From the NCBI RefSeq assembly GCF_015461845.1, contig NZ_JACOPW010000005.1, positions 310,001 through 374,000 on the forward strand: a stretch of 64,000 nt of DNA, written 5' to 3'. Within the stretch, counting starts at the first letter, position 1, and each line of letters opens with the position of its first letter. The position numbers and the translations under genes are program-made. Shown one piece after another: positions 34,439 to 43,936 of this stretch. Source of the DNA: Pseudomonas mucoides. Lineage in GTDB: Bacteria; Pseudomonadota; Gammaproteobacteria; Pseudomonadales; Pseudomonadaceae. Below the pieces are notes generated by a model, which searched no databases, was not told where the DNA came from, and was given only the letters and a program-made list of their open reading frames with translations.

Positions 34439-35128
34439 ATGAGCCAGACCGCGACCATTTTGGTCATCGACGACGAACCGCAGATCCGCAAATTCCTGCG
34501 CATCAGTCTGGTCTCCCAAGGCTACAAAGTGCTCGAGGCCGGCACCGGCACCGAAGGCTTGGCGCAAGCGGCGCTGAACAAACCGGATTTGCTGGTGCTC
34601 GACCTCGGTTTACCCGACATGGACGGCCAGCAAGTGCTGCGCGAGTTTCGTGAATGGTCGACGGTGCCCGTGCTGGTGCTGTCGGTGCGTGCGAGCGAAG
34701 GGCAAAAAGTCGAAGCACTCGATGGCGGCGCCAATGACTACGTGACCAAGCCCTTTGGCATTCAGGAATTTCTGGCGCGGGTGCGTGCTTTGTTGCGCCA
34801 GGCGCCAGTCGGTGAAGCCCAGCAGGCGGCGTTGACGTTTGGGCCGTTGACCGTGGACCTGGCTTATCGGCGGGTGCTGCTCGAGGGCGTCGAAGTGGCG
34901 CTCACACGCAAGGAATACGCGGTGCTGGCGCAACTGGCGCGGCATCCGGGACGGGTGATTACCCAGCAGCAACTGCTCAAGGATATCTGGGGGCCGACCC
35001 ATACCGAGGACAGTCATTACCTGCGGATTGTGGTGGGGCATTTGCGCCAGAAGCTGGTGGATGATCCGACTCAGCCGCGGTTTATCGTGACGGAGGCGGG
35101 GGTCGGGTATCGGTTGCTTGATACTTGA
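34439..35128 (+). CDS. kdpE: KdpE response regulator
   Basis: This OmpR-family regulator has a receiver domain with Asp11/Asp12, phospho-acceptor Asp55 in LLVLDLGLPDMDG and Lys in YVTKPFG, then a winged helix with LTRKEYAVLAQLARHPGRVI. It activates kdpFABC. The ATG at 34439 gives 229 residues, close to E. coli KdpE. Earlier in-frame starts at 34421 (ATG) and 34409 (TTG) are possible since no ribosome site is strong. Confidence 0.96.
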   Translation: MSQTATILVIDDEPQIRKFLRISLVSQGYKVLEAGTGTEGLAQAALNKPDLLVLDLGLPDMDGQQVLREFREWSTVPVLVLSVRASEGQKVEALDGGANDYVTKPFGIQEFLARVRALLRQAPVGEAQQAALTFGPLTVDLAYRRVLLEGVEVALTRKEYAVLAQLARHPGRVITQQQLLKDIWGPTHTEDSHYLRIVVGHLRQKLVDDPTQPRFIVTEAGVGYRLLDT

Positions 35129-35232
35129 ACGTTCCTGCGTGGTAACGCATCCCGTGACGCTCCGCGTCACGATCTCAACAGCGGACACAGGGCGTCCATG
35201 GCGGTATTCCCACGCAGCGCGTGGGAACGATC
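35129..35232. repeat. Multi-hairpin repeat filling the kdpE / patatin-gene gap
   Basis: This element occupies exactly the space between the convergent stops of kdpE and the patatin gene. It has the CGTTCC / GGAACG outer arms, GTGACGCTCCGCGTCAC hairpin and CCCACGCAGCGCGTGGG end hairpin seen in the repeat before kdpD. It may double as a bidirectional terminator. Confidence 0.78.
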
Positions 35233-36273
35233 TCAGGGCTCACGCTCATTCTCATACCGATCCAGCGTATCCCGAGCAATCTCGCGTCCCAACGCGATCA
35301 ACTCCGGCGCCTTGTAAAACTCGAAAAACCGGCAAACCCTTTTCGGCACGTTGATCAGGATGTCCGGCGGATACCCGGCAATCTTGTACTGCGCCAGCGA
35401 CGTCTGCATCACCTCGAAACTCTGGTTGATCAGGTCCAGCAAAGACGCCGGCCCAACGTTATCGATGATGAACGAACCGGTGGCCGACTTCGGCGCGCCT
35501 TCGCGCTCGGGAGCGGCGGCAGGTTGCTGGGCTTCGGGTTCGGCGGATTCGATCCAGGGGTTGATGTCAGCCGCTTCTGCCATCAACGCTTCCTTCTCCA
35601 GCAGCAGCAATTGTTCGGCCTGTTTGCGCCGGAACGGCAACTTCGAACCCAGTGAATTGATCAGGCTGTCGAAACGACTCTTGAACGCTGCCGGTCGCTG
35701 GATCACCGGCAATTGATAGTGGCGCTGGTTGGTGGAGTTGAGGTTGACTGCGATGATCAGGTCGCAATGACTCGACACCACTGGCACGATTGGCAAAGGG
35801 TTGAGAATGCCGCCATCCACCAGCATCCGGTTGCCCTGCATCACCGGAGTGAAGAGGCTGGGGATCGCCGCCGAGGCGCGCATGGCCTGATGCAGACAAC
35901 CTTCCTGGAACCAGATTTCCTGCTGGTTGGTCAGGTCCGTGGCCACGGCTGTGTAGGGAATGCGCAAGTCCTCGATATTGATCTCGCCGACGATCTTGCG
36001 GATCTGCCCGAAGACCTTCTCACCGCGAATCGCGCCAAGCCGAAAGCTGACGTCCACCAGGCGCAACACATCGAGGTAATCCAGGCTTTCGATCCAGCTG
36101 CGATACTCGTCAAGTTTGCCCGCCGCATAAATTCCGCCAACCACCGCTCCCATGGAACAACCGGCAATGCAGGCGATGTCGTAACCGCGCCGTTCGAGCT
36201 CTTCAATGACACCGATATGGGCATAACCTCGGGCTCCGCCTGAGCCCAGTACCAGTGCGATACGCTTTTTCAT
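35233..36273 (-). CDS. Patatin-like phospholipase (RssA-like)
   Basis: The N-terminal patatin domain has the oxyanion loop GSGGARGYAHIG (10-21), nucleophile Ser40 in GCSMG and the catalytic Asp in LVDGGILNPLP. A helical C-terminal part of unknown role contains EAEAQ-type low-complexity sequence. It should hydrolyse ester lipids in the cytoplasm or at the membrane. ATG 36273 gives 346 residues; the open frame to 36405 adds a non-family N-terminus. Confidence 0.9.
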   Translation of the reverse strand: MKKRIALVLGSGGARGYAHIGVIEELERRGYDIACIAGCSMGAVVGGIYAAGKLDEYRSWIESLDYLDVLRLVDVSFRLGAIRGEKVFGQIRKIVGEINIEDLRIPYTAVATDLTNQQEIWFQEGCLHQAMRASAAIPSLFTPVMQGNRMLVDGGILNPLPIVPVVSSHCDLIIAVNLNSTNQRHYQLPVIQRPAAFKSRFDSLINSLGSKLPFRRKQAEQLLLLEKEALMAEAADINPWIESAEPEAQQPAAAPEREGAPKSATGSFIIDNVGPASLLDLINQSFEVMQTSLAQYKIAGYPPDILINVPKRVCRFFEFYKAPELIALGREIARDTLDRYENEREP

Positions 36274-36498
36274 GAATCGCCCTCGTCTGACAAGGTTCAA
36301 CAATGCACCCATCAAGGGGCGGGCTTCAATCGCCATGGTCGCTCGACAGGCCGATGGCGTCGTTTTTTCGACACTCCATGGCGGCACTTGGCTATTCTTG
36401 CCCACGCTATAGTGAGTTTGCTTCGAGCGGCCAAGGCACTTTTCCCGCGCCGGGCCGTCTTACCTGCACGACTGTTGACCTATCTTGAGGTGGTATTG

Positions 36499-36777
36499 AT
36501 GAAAGCCTGGATTTGCGTACCTTTGATTGCGCTGGCGCTCGCCGGTTGTGCCGGCAAAACGGCTTACCGCGAAAGCTGCGGCAGCCAGATTGACGCCGCG
36601 TGGCATGAGCTAGACTTGGCCAAGGCCGAAGGTTTCGCTGGGACTGTCAGCTATTCCAAGGCCCTGTCGTTACTGACAGGCGCCAAGACCCAGCAACAAT
36701 TCGAAGCCTACGAAGGCTGCACCAGCAAAGCCGAGAAAGCGCGCTTCTATATTCGGGAGTCGCGTGCAGGCCGTTGA
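36499..36777 (+). CDS. Small putative lipoprotein
   Basis: This 92-residue protein begins MKAWICVPLIALALAGCAGK, a signal peptide with lipobox LAGC and modified Cys17. The mature part is helical with two further cysteines and no family I recognise. It is probably exported to the outer membrane or periplasm. GAGG lies nine bases before the ATG. It precedes a CHAD-domain gene by 45 bases and may be co-transcribed. Confidence 0.75.
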   Translation: MKAWICVPLIALALAGCAGKTAYRESCGSQIDAAWHELDLAKAEGFAGTVSYSKALSLLTGAKTQQQFEAYEGCTSKAEKARFYIRESRAGR

Positions 36778-36822
36778 GGCATGACGCGGGTAAAAAGGGA
36801 CACTCGATTCAGGGAGTAAGCG

Positions 36823-37590
36823 ATGTCTGATTTGGTTGATCGGTTGGTGGCCCATGTCCTGGGCCTTGAAGTCCGCTTGTTGGCCTGTCAGGCGCGTTTG
36901 ACTGCCCGCACTGACCCTGAAGCGTTACACGACCTGCGCACCACGGTTCGCCGTTTGCGCAGCCTCTTGCGCCCCTTGCGCGGCCTGCCCGGTGTCGAGC
37001 AGGTGGAAGCGGCGGCGTCCCGGGTCGGCGAGCTGACTACGCCGTTGCGTGATCGCGAAGTGCTGGCGGCGTACCTGCTCGAGCACGGTCAACCCGAAGC
37101 CGCCCACCGGCGCATGGTGCTGATGGCCGAGGCGTACCCAGCGGTGGCGGCCAGTCCCGAGCTGGCGCAGTTGCTAATGATCTTCGATGCCTTTCCACGT
37201 TTTTTGCGCGCGTCCCAGCGCCAGGGCTTGCTCAAGGGCCTGCGCAAGCGCATTGAAAAACGCTTGGGCAAACAATGGAAGAAACTCGACGTTGCCCTGC
37301 ACGACCCGGCCCACGACCGTCATCGCTTGCGTCTGTTGATCAAGCGTGTGCGCTACGGCATCGAGGCCTATCCCGAGCTGGACCGCTTGCCGAAGGCTGC
37401 CTTGGCCCGATTGAAATCGGCACAGGGGGCTTTGGGTGATTGGCACGACAGTTGGCAATGGCTGGCCAGGGCGCAAGAAGAGGCGGACTTGCAGCCTTGT
37501 GTCGCGGTCTGGAAAACCACCATGGCTAACGCTGAAGCCCGCGCCGACCGTGTCCTCGACAAACTCAGCGCCCGCTGCTTCAAATCCTGA
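36823..37590 (+). CDS. CHAD domain protein
   Basis: This 255-residue all-helical protein is rich in conserved His and Arg: LHDLRTTVRRLRSLLRPLRG near residue 30 and DRHRLRLLIKRVRYGIEA near 165. These are the CHAD-domain signatures, which bind polyphosphate. No CYTH domain is fused or adjacent, so it is a stand-alone CHAD protein, probably directed to polyphosphate granules. A REPIN follows. Confidence 0.9.
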   Translation: MSDLVDRLVAHVLGLEVRLLACQARLTARTDPEALHDLRTTVRRLRSLLRPLRGLPGVEQVEAAASRVGELTTPLRDREVLAAYLLEHGQPEAAHRRMVLMAEAYPAVAASPELAQLLMIFDAFPRFLRASQRQGLLKGLRKRIEKRLGKQWKKLDVALHDPAHDRHRLRLLIKRVRYGIEAYPELDRLPKAALARLKSAQGALGDWHDSWQWLARAQEEADLQPCVAVWKTTMANAEARADRVLDKLSARCFKS

Positions 37591-37607
37591 AAACCGCGCA
37601 AATCAAA

Positions 37608-37700
37608 TGTAGGCGTGAGCCTGCTCGCGATGAGGCCGTGACATTCAACAGTGATGTTGGCTGTCATGCCGCTTTCGCGAGCAGGCTCACTCCTACAGGG
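37608..37700. repeat. REPIN
   Basis: REP arm 37608-37632 (TAGGCGTGAGCCTGCTCGCG) and inverted arm 37676-37700 flank about 43 bases, placed between the CHAD gene and a thioesterase gene. Confidence 0.88.
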
Positions 37701-37825
37701 TTTTGTGTTGAGTATGGAATCTAGTATGCGGCTCTTCTGTCAGTACTTTTGGCCGGAACAGGTGCTGTATCCCCATCGCTGGCTGGTTAAGATCTTCCTC
37801 TCCTTTTCCCGTTTCCGAGGTCTTC

Positions 37826-38623
37826 ATGCGCTTTTGCGATCTGCTCGACGCCGTCCGCCAGCAACCGCTGGAGCTGTCTATTCCAGCCGGATGGGCGCAG
37901 GGGCGGGCCAGTTTTGGTGGTCTGGTGGCGGCATTGCAATACGAAGCCATGCGCGCAAAAGTCCCGGCAGACCGGCCGGTGCGTTCGCTGGCGATCACCT
38001 TTGTCGGCCCCGTCGAGCCTGAAGTGCCGGTCAGCTTTGAAGTCGATGTCTTGCGCGAAGGCAAAGCCGTCAGCCAGGTGCTGGGCCGGGCGATGCAGAA
38101 GGGGCAAGTGGTGACGTTGATTCAGGGCAGCTTCGGTGCCTCGCGGCCTTCCGAAGTGGCGATCACGGCTGAACCTGCTCCGGAAATGAAGCACTGGGAC
38201 GAGTGTCAGGAATTGCCCTTCATCCCCGGCGTGATTCCGGAGTTCATGCGCCATCTGGCAATGCGCTGGGCCGTCGGCGGCATGCCGTTTACCGGCAACT
38301 CTTCCCGTCAAATGGGCGGTTGGGTGCGGTTACGTGGGGATGTGAAGGAAGAGGCCGTCACCGAGTCGCATATCCTCGCGCTGGTGGATGCCTGGCCGCC
38401 GTCCTTGCTGCCGCACCTGAAAAAAACCGCGATGGGCAGCACGCTGACCTGGACCATCGAATTCGTTCAGCCGTTGCTGGAACTGAGCACGCTGGACTGG
38501 TGCAAATACCTGGTCGAAACCGAGCATGCCGCAGACGGCTACGGTCATGCGGCCGCGAAGTTGTGGAGCGCGGACGGCCGGTTGATCGCCATGAGCCGGC
38601 AGACGGTAACGATTTTCGCCTGA
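37826..38623 (+). CDS. Double-hotdog acyl-CoA thioesterase-like protein
   Basis: This 265-residue protein has two hotdog halves. WAQGRASFGGLVAALQYEAM near residue 22 and RPVRSLAITFVGPV belong to the first; ALVDAWPPSLLPHL and DWCKYLVETEHAADGYGHA, with SRQTVTIF at the end, belong to the second. This is the TesB-like/4HBT_3 layout, hydrolysing acyl-CoA in the cytoplasm. Chain-length preference is not readable. It ends one base before the stop of the convergent Mpo1-like gene. Confidence 0.87.
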   Translation: MRFCDLLDAVRQQPLELSIPAGWAQGRASFGGLVAALQYEAMRAKVPADRPVRSLAITFVGPVEPEVPVSFEVDVLREGKAVSQVLGRAMQKGQVVTLIQGSFGASRPSEVAITAEPAPEMKHWDECQELPFIPGVIPEFMRHLAMRWAVGGMPFTGNSSRQMGGWVRLRGDVKEEAVTESHILALVDAWPPSLLPHLKKTAMGSTLTWTIEFVQPLLELSTLDWCKYLVETEHAADGYGHAAAKLWSADGRLIAMSRQTVTIFA

Positions 38624-38989
38624 TCAGTGCCGACGATGGCGCTCACGCCAGGCGCGCCACCAGCCGCCGCTGAGGAAAAACCGTGGGAAGGTCAGGAATT
38701 GCTCGACCAGCAAGCGTGACACTGCATCTTTGCGATCACTGAACGGTTCGGAGGCTTGCGCCTCCAGGCTGTGACCGTGACGTTGCAGACCCAGCGCAGC
38801 GAGCAGGCCGATCACGCCGATGGCGATGTTCAACAGGCTCAGGCTGAACACCCCGGACACAATCAGCAGAAACGCGACAATGAACAGTGGTACGGCAATC
38901 AGGTGCAGCACCAGGTTGGTCGGGTGCTGGTGATTGTTCGGGTACGCTCGCCATTGCCAGGCGGGTAGGTTGGGGTGACGTTTGCCCAT
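38624..38989 (-). CDS. DUF962/Mpo1-like membrane protein
   Basis: This 121-residue protein has two to three helices and the conserved NHQHPTNLVLHLIAVPLF near its start and RHGHSLEAQASEPF later, the histidine pattern of the Mpo1/YGL010w family (2-hydroxy fatty acid dioxygenase in yeast). The bacterial role is unknown. GAGGAG lies seven bases before the ATG. Confidence 0.85.
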   Translation of the reverse strand: MGKRHPNLPAWQWRAYPNNHQHPTNLVLHLIAVPLFIVAFLLIVSGVFSLSLLNIAIGVIGLLAALGLQRHGHSLEAQASEPFSDRKDAVSRLLVEQFLTFPRFFLSGGWWRAWRERHRRH

Positions 38990-39110
38990 GTTGAAACTCC
39001 TCAATCCGTGTTGACCGTATGATTGAAGAATAGGCGGGGGGAGGGTGGTCGGCGAATCGAGGTTGGCTATGGGGGTGATAGGTGGGGATTGATGTTGACC
39101 GGACTGACGC

Positions 39111-39196
39111 CGTCGCGAGCAGGCTCACTCTTACATTTAATCGCATTCATCTGTTAAAACGCGGTCACTGTGGGAGCGAGCTTGCTCGCGATGGGG
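39111..39196. repeat. REPIN
   Basis: Arms 39111-39134 and 39168-39196, in inverted orientation. The second arm ends only three bases before the stop codon of the minus-strand chemoreceptor gene, so it may form that gene's transcript end. Confidence 0.82.
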
Positions 39197-39199
39197 CCC

Positions 39200-40681
39200 T
39201 TACAGCCTGAGCTGCCCGATCGCCTTGCTCAACTCCCCAGCCAACGCTGCCAGCTCATGACTGGTCGTCGCAGAGTTAATGGTCTGCTGCACAGTGTTCT
39301 CGGTCACATCGCGAATACTCACCACCGCCCGATTCATCTCCTCTGCCACCTGGCTTTGCTGCTCGGCCGCCACCGCAATCTGCGTATTGCTTTCACGCAT
39401 CTGCGCCACGGCGCTGGTGATTTCGGCCAGCGCGGCGCCAGCTTCTTGAGCCTGCTTCACGCAATCATCGGCCTTGAAGGAGCTTTCCTGCATGAAGTCC
39501 ACCGCGTCCCGGGTCCCGGCCTGCAAGGCGGAGACCATCAGGGTGATCTCGTCGGTAGAGGTCTGCACGCGCTTGGCCAGGTTGCGCACCTCATCGGCCA
39601 CCACTGCAAAGCCCCGACCCATTTCGCCCGCCCGTGCCGCTTCGATGGCCGCATTCAGGGCCAGCAGATTGGTCTGCTCGGCAATGCTATGAATCACCCC
39701 GACTACGCCGTTTATTTTCTGACTGTCCTCGGCCAGGCGCTGAATCATCTCCGCCGTCTGCTGCACACCGCTGGACAACCCGGCAATCGACTTCTGCACG
39801 CGACACACCACTTGCTGCCCACTGCCCGCCAGCTTGTCTGCCGTTTGCGAGAGGTCGCGGGTGGCGCCGGCGTGCTGGGCGATGTGATAGACGGTGGCGG
39901 TCATTTCATTGATTGCCGTGGCGGCCTGATCGGTTTCGCTTTGCTGGCCGAGCATGCCGTGGCGCACTTCGTTCATGCTCGAAGCCAGGCGCGCAGCACC
40001 GACATCCAGTTGCCGGGCCGTGCTGGCGACGGTGTTGACCACTCGCTGGTATCCGGCCTGCATCGCGTTGAAGGCGTTGGCCATCTGCCCGACTTCATCC
40101 TGGCAGGCCAGCGGCACACGGGCCGACAGGTCGCCGGTTTTTTCGACGTGGAGCATCACGTCTTTCAAGGTGTTGAGCTGACTCAGCAGGAAGCGGATCA
40201 ACAGCTGCGATGCGCCCAACATCGCCAGCATCAAGATAAATACAGCCACCGCGTACTGGGCGAAACGTTCGCTGAAGACTTGACTCAGGCTCGGGCCAAA
40301 AGCGATCACCGCGACTTGCTGCCCGTCGGGGCGGGTGAACACCTCGGCACCCATCAACGGGTTGTCGCCGAGCAGCGGCATCGGGTGGATCTCGACCCAG
40401 CCGTGGCTGTCCATCAGTTCCAGGAGTGGCTGACCGTTCAACAATGGCGCCTGTCCGCGTCCGAAGGTCAGCAGGTTGTCGGCCTTGGGCAGCGGTTGCC
40501 CGACGGGCCAGGCACTGAGCAATCGCGCCTGTGCCTGGGCAGCCCCCTGCGCGGCGTGACTGCGGACTTGTTGTTCGAGTTGCACGGCGTACAGCACCAG
40601 CAACAGGGTGGTGAAGAAAGCGACCGCGTTGACCGCCCAGAATTTGTATTTCAGCGAGATGTTGCTAAGCCAGGCACCCAT
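39200..40681 (-). CDS. Methyl-accepting chemotaxis protein
   Basis: This receptor of about 493 residues has a helix near 15-35, a short periplasmic domain, a second helix (YAVAVFILMLAMLGASQLLI), a HAMP domain with LSARVPLACQDEVGQMANAFN, and a signalling domain with the hairpin AEQTNLLALNAAIEAARAGE and GRGFAVVADEVRNLA. It reports to CheA/CheW; the ligand is unknown. ATG 40681 has GAGAAG upstream; an ATG at 40717 would add 12 residues. No CheB/CheR-binding pentapeptide is seen. Confidence 0.94.
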   Translation of the reverse strand: MGAWLSNISLKYKFWAVNAVAFFTTLLLVLYAVQLEQQVRSHAAQGAAQAQARLLSAWPVGQPLPKADNLLTFGRGQAPLLNGQPLLELMDSHGWVEIHPMPLLGDNPLMGAEVFTRPDGQQVAVIAFGPSLSQVFSERFAQYAVAVFILMLAMLGASQLLIRFLLSQLNTLKDVMLHVEKTGDLSARVPLACQDEVGQMANAFNAMQAGYQRVVNTVASTARQLDVGAARLASSMNEVRHGMLGQQSETDQAATAINEMTATVYHIAQHAGATRDLSQTADKLAGSGQQVVCRVQKSIAGLSSGVQQTAEMIQRLAEDSQKINGVVGVIHSIAEQTNLLALNAAIEAARAGEMGRGFAVVADEVRNLAKRVQTSTDEITLMVSALQAGTRDAVDFMQESSFKADDCVKQAQEAGAALAEITSAVAQMRESNTQIAVAAEQQSQVAEEMNRAVVSIRDVTENTVQQTINSATTSHELAALAGELSKAIGQLRL

Positions 40682-40783
40682 GGAGGTCTTCTCTGATAGC
40701 GGAAACAGCATTGGCAAGGTGCCAGCATTGTGCCGCTATCGAAGATTCTGAATTTGATGTGGATCAACATGCACCACAGTCCC

Positions 40784-40877
40784 CCTGCAGGAGTGAGCCT
40801 GCTCGCGATGGCGTTCTGTTGAGACATCAATGTTGAAAGTGCTGGCGCTATCGCGAGCAGGCTCGCTCCAACAGGGG
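40784..40877. repeat. REPIN
   Basis: Arms 40784-40813 and 40847-40877 are inverted copies with core GCGAGCAGGCT. It lies between the chemoreceptor start and the tatD stop, both on the minus strand. Confidence 0.88.
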
Positions 40878-40885
40878 ATCGGTGA

Positions 40886-41695
40886 TTACTGGGGGATTGT
40901 GGGCAAGCCGAAAAACGCTCGTGCACAGTCGGTGCTGTGGGCGGCGAGATCTTCTTCGCTTTCCCCACGATGCAACGCCACTTCCCGCAACACTTCAGTT
41001 AAATACGCCGGCTCGTTGCGCCCGTTTTTCGGCTTCGGCCGCAAGCTGCGTGGCAGCAGATACGGTGCATCGCTTTCCAGCATCAAACGTCCGCGTTTGA
41101 TCTCCTTCACCAACGGATGCAGATGCGTGCCCCGGCGTTCGTCGCAGATCCAGCCGGTGATGCCGATGTGCAAATCAAGATCGAGGTAGCTGAACAGGGC
41201 TTTCTTTTCGCCGGTGAAGCAATGCACCACGGCGGCCGGCAATTGATCACGGTAGTCGCGCAGGATTTCCAGCAGTCGCTGACTGGCATCGCGCTCATGC
41301 AGGAACACTGGCAACTGCAACTCGACCGCCATCGCCAGGTGCTCTTCGAGGACCTTTTCCTGTCGCGGGCGTGGCGAGAAGTCACGATTGAAATCCAGCC
41401 CGCATTCACCCACGGCCACCACGTTCGGCTCCTTGAGCAAACTGCGCAAACGCTGGGCGCTGTCAGTGTTCCAGTCGCTGGCCGCGTGCGGGTGAATGCC
41501 CGCGGTGGCGAACAGGCGTTGAGCGCTTTCGTCCAAGTGTTGGCACAGTTCCAAAGCCTGTTCGCTGCCCTCGACACTGGTGCCGGTCAGGACCAATTGG
41601 CAAACTCCTGCGGCGTACGCGCGGTCGAGTACGGCCTGGTGTTTGTCGGCAAAACTGGGGTTGGTCAGGTTGACGCCGATATCGATGAGTTGCAT
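40886..41695 (-). CDS. tatD: TatD family metal-dependent DNase
   Basis: This 269-residue TIM-barrel hydrolase starts MQLIDIGVNLTNPSF, the same opening as E. coli TatD. It has TAGIHPHAASDW, VAVGECGLDFNRDFS, FLHERDAS, VVHCFTGEK and ESDAPYLLPRSL supplying metal ligands. TatD is a 3'-5' exonuclease linked to DNA repair and quality control. ATG 41695 has GAGG seven bases upstream. The tatABC genes are not here. Confidence 0.95.
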   Translation of the reverse strand: MQLIDIGVNLTNPSFADKHQAVLDRAYAAGVCQLVLTGTSVEGSEQALELCQHLDESAQRLFATAGIHPHAASDWNTDSAQRLRSLLKEPNVVAVGECGLDFNRDFSPRPRQEKVLEEHLAMAVELQLPVFLHERDASQRLLEILRDYRDQLPAAVVHCFTGEKKALFSYLDLDLHIGITGWICDERRGTHLHPLVKEIKRGRLMLESDAPYLLPRSLRPKPKNGRNEPAYLTEVLREVALHRGESEEDLAAHSTDCARAFFGLPTIPQ

Positions 41696-41930
41696 GGTGC
41701 TACCTCGGACCAAAGGCCGGAAAGCATATCAGAGCTGTAGATTTATAAGAAAAGCCAAGAACTACAACGAGTTGAAGCTGTCTCTTGATGCCGCGAGACA
41801 GGCCCGGGTGGTCATTGTGCCATCACTGTGCCAGTCTTTCGCACTTTGCCAGCGCTCATGGCGCTCTGTTTCTGACGTTCGATTTCGAGATTTTTTTGGA
41901 AATCGGCCCAGTATTCTTTCCGGAGAGTGG

Positions 41931-43352
41931 ATGACACGTCCCTCGATTTTGCTACTGCTGTGCTGTTCGTTGCTGCTGCCGATGCCGGCGGTCGCGCGTC
42001 TGGCCGGGCCGCTGCAAGCCGTGCCGGCGGCCAAGGTGCGCGATCTGGCAGAAATTCGCAGTAGCCGCGTGTTGCGGGTGCTGGTCAATCAGAGCCGCAA
42101 CAGCTCCGGCGAAGTCCAGGGCCAGGCCATCGGCGTCGAATACCACCGCTTGCGCGCCTTCGAGCAATACCTCAATGGCCACGCCCGCGACGGTCAGGAA
42201 GTCACCCTCAAGATCATCCCCAAAGCCAAGGATCAACTGCTCGGCGCGTTGCAGCGCGGGGAAGGGGATCTGGTCGCGCCCGGGGAGTTGCTCGATTTGC
42301 AGCCTGGCCACGCAGTCAGCAGCAGCGAACCGATCGCCAGCAACATCCCGTTGGTGCTGGTGGGGATCAAGGGCGAACGGCGTTACACCCGGGTTGAACA
42401 ACTCTCGGGCAAGACCCTGGCGTTGCCCACCGGCAGCGCGGCCGGCGATGCCGTGAGCCAGATCAATTCAAGACTCGCACTGCACAAGTTGGCGCCGATA
42501 AAGATCGAGTGGGTCGATCCGAGTCTGGCCGTCGAAGACGTGCTGGAAATGGTTCAGGGCGGGATCTTTCACCTGACCATCGTCGAGCAACCGATTGCCG
42601 AGCGCTGGGGCAGGATCCTGCCAAAATTGCGCTTCGACAAGCAGTTGCTGATCAGTGATCCAGGCGAAGAATTCTGGTTTGTGCGCCGTGATGCCTCGAT
42701 GCTGCGGGCGAGCATTGATCGTTTTCTGACGACGTACAAGAAGCCCTCGGACCAGGACGTAGCGTTTCTGCGGATTTATCGGCGGCTGTACCAAGTGCAC
42801 TATCCACTGGCAAAGGCCGACCGTCAGCGCCTGGAAAAACTGCGACCGGTGCTGCAGAAACACGCCGATGCCCAAGGCATGGACTGGTTGAACCTGGCGG
42901 CGCTGGCGTTCAAGGAGTCGGCGCTGCAACCCAGCGCCCGCAACGGTGGTGGCCCCACCGGCCTGATGCAAATCACCCCGTCTGCCGCCCAGCGGGTGGG
43001 GGTCAACAACATTCAGGACCTCGACGCTAACGTGCAGGCCGGGGCCAAGTACCTGGCCATGATCCGCCGCAAGTTCTTCTCCAGCCCTAAGCTCAACGAA
43101 CGTGAGCGCATGGCGTTCGTACTGGCGGCCTACAACATTGGCCCGGAGCGGGTTCAGGGTATGCGCGCCGAAGCCCGACGGCGTGGCCTGAATCCCAATC
43201 AGTGGTTCTTCCAGGTCGAGCGCATTGCCATGGAGCAGGTGGGGATGGGGCCCGTCAGCTATGTTAATAGCGTGAATAAGTATTACTTGGCGTTCGATCG
43301 TGAGAGGGAGTCATTGGAGCCACAGGGACAAAAAGTGGCCTCTCGTAAATAA
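41931..43352 (+). CDS. MltF-like protein: solute-binding domain plus lytic transglycosylase
   Basis: This 473-residue exported protein has a signal peptide to about residue 22 (PAVA), a family 3 solute-binding-like domain (about 45-290) and a C-terminal SLT domain with catalytic Glu329 in ALAFKESALQ followed by GLMQITPSAAQRVG and AAYNIGPERV. This is the MltF layout, cutting peptidoglycan glycan strands. GGAG is six bases before the ATG. The upstream open frame from 41580 is antisense to tatD and not coding. Confidence 0.9.
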   Translation: MTRPSILLLLCCSLLLPMPAVARLAGPLQAVPAAKVRDLAEIRSSRVLRVLVNQSRNSSGEVQGQAIGVEYHRLRAFEQYLNGHARDGQEVTLKIIPKAKDQLLGALQRGEGDLVAPGELLDLQPGHAVSSSEPIASNIPLVLVGIKGERRYTRVEQLSGKTLALPTGSAAGDAVSQINSRLALHKLAPIKIEWVDPSLAVEDVLEMVQGGIFHLTIVEQPIAERWGRILPKLRFDKQLLISDPGEEFWFVRRDASMLRASIDRFLTTYKKPSDQDVAFLRIYRRLYQVHYPLAKADRQRLEKLRPVLQKHADAQGMDWLNLAALAFKESALQPSARNGGGPTGLMQITPSAAQRVGVNNIQDLDANVQAGAKYLAMIRRKFFSSPKLNERERMAFVLAAYNIGPERVQGMRAEARRRGLNPNQWFFQVERIAMEQVGMGPVSYVNSVNKYYLAFDRERESLEPQGQKVASRK

Positions 43353-43455
43353 TCAACTAAACTGATTGTTATGTCGCAATTATTGCGCTTTTCACATTTG
43401 TTTTATCGATTAATATGGTGCCCAACGAACACACACTCACAATGGATGACACAGC

Positions 43456-43890
43456 ATGAGCTCACTGATCAACAAGGTACTGTTTACCCGCGCCGGTTTC
43501 GGCCTGACCGCGATACGGATCGTCGTCGGGATCATCTTCGCTGCTCATGGCGCGCAGAAGCTCTTCGGTATGTTTGGTGGCTACGGCATTGCCGGCACCG
43601 CGCAGTACATGGAAAGCCTGGGCCTGGCACCGGGTCACCTGATGGCGATTCTGGCCGGTGGTACCGAATTCTTCGGTGGTCTGGCGTTGATCATCGGTCT
43701 GCTGACACGTCCGGCAGCACTGGGCCTGACCTTCCTCTCGCTGGTCGCGATTTTCTCGGTGCACATCCATAACGGCCTGTTCATGGCCAACAACGGTTAT
43801 GAATTCGCCCTGGCTTTGCTTGGCGGCAGCATCGCGGTACTGATCGAAGGTGCCGGCAAGCTGTCGCTGGACCGCGCCATTACCGACTGA
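43456..43890 (+). CDS. DoxX family membrane protein
   Basis: This 144-residue protein has four helices. TAIRIVVGIIFAAHGAQKLFG and ILAGGTEFFGGLALIIGLLTRPAA match DoxX/YphA. The function is unclear; relatives have been tied to redox or quinone-linked membrane functions. No strong ribosome site is visible. A clear terminator follows. Confidence 0.9.
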   Translation: MSSLINKVLFTRAGFGLTAIRIVVGIIFAAHGAQKLFGMFGGYGIAGTAQYMESLGLAPGHLMAILAGGTEFFGGLALIIGLLTRPAALGLTFLSLVAIFSVHIHNGLFMANNGYEFALALLGGSIAVLIEGAGKLSLDRAITD

Positions 43891-43910
43891 CCGCTCTGGC
43901 TCAACGAAAA

Positions 43911-43936
43911 GGCCCGCATTGCGCGGGCCTTTTTTG
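43911..43936 (+). terminator. Rho-independent terminator after doxX
   Basis: GGCCCGC (43911-43917) pairs with GCGGGCC (43923-43929) and is followed by seven T residues. Confidence 0.92.

Noticed and set aside
39170..40696. 508-codon plus-strand frame
   Set aside because: Antisense of the chemoreceptor gene, whose motifs are unmistakable.
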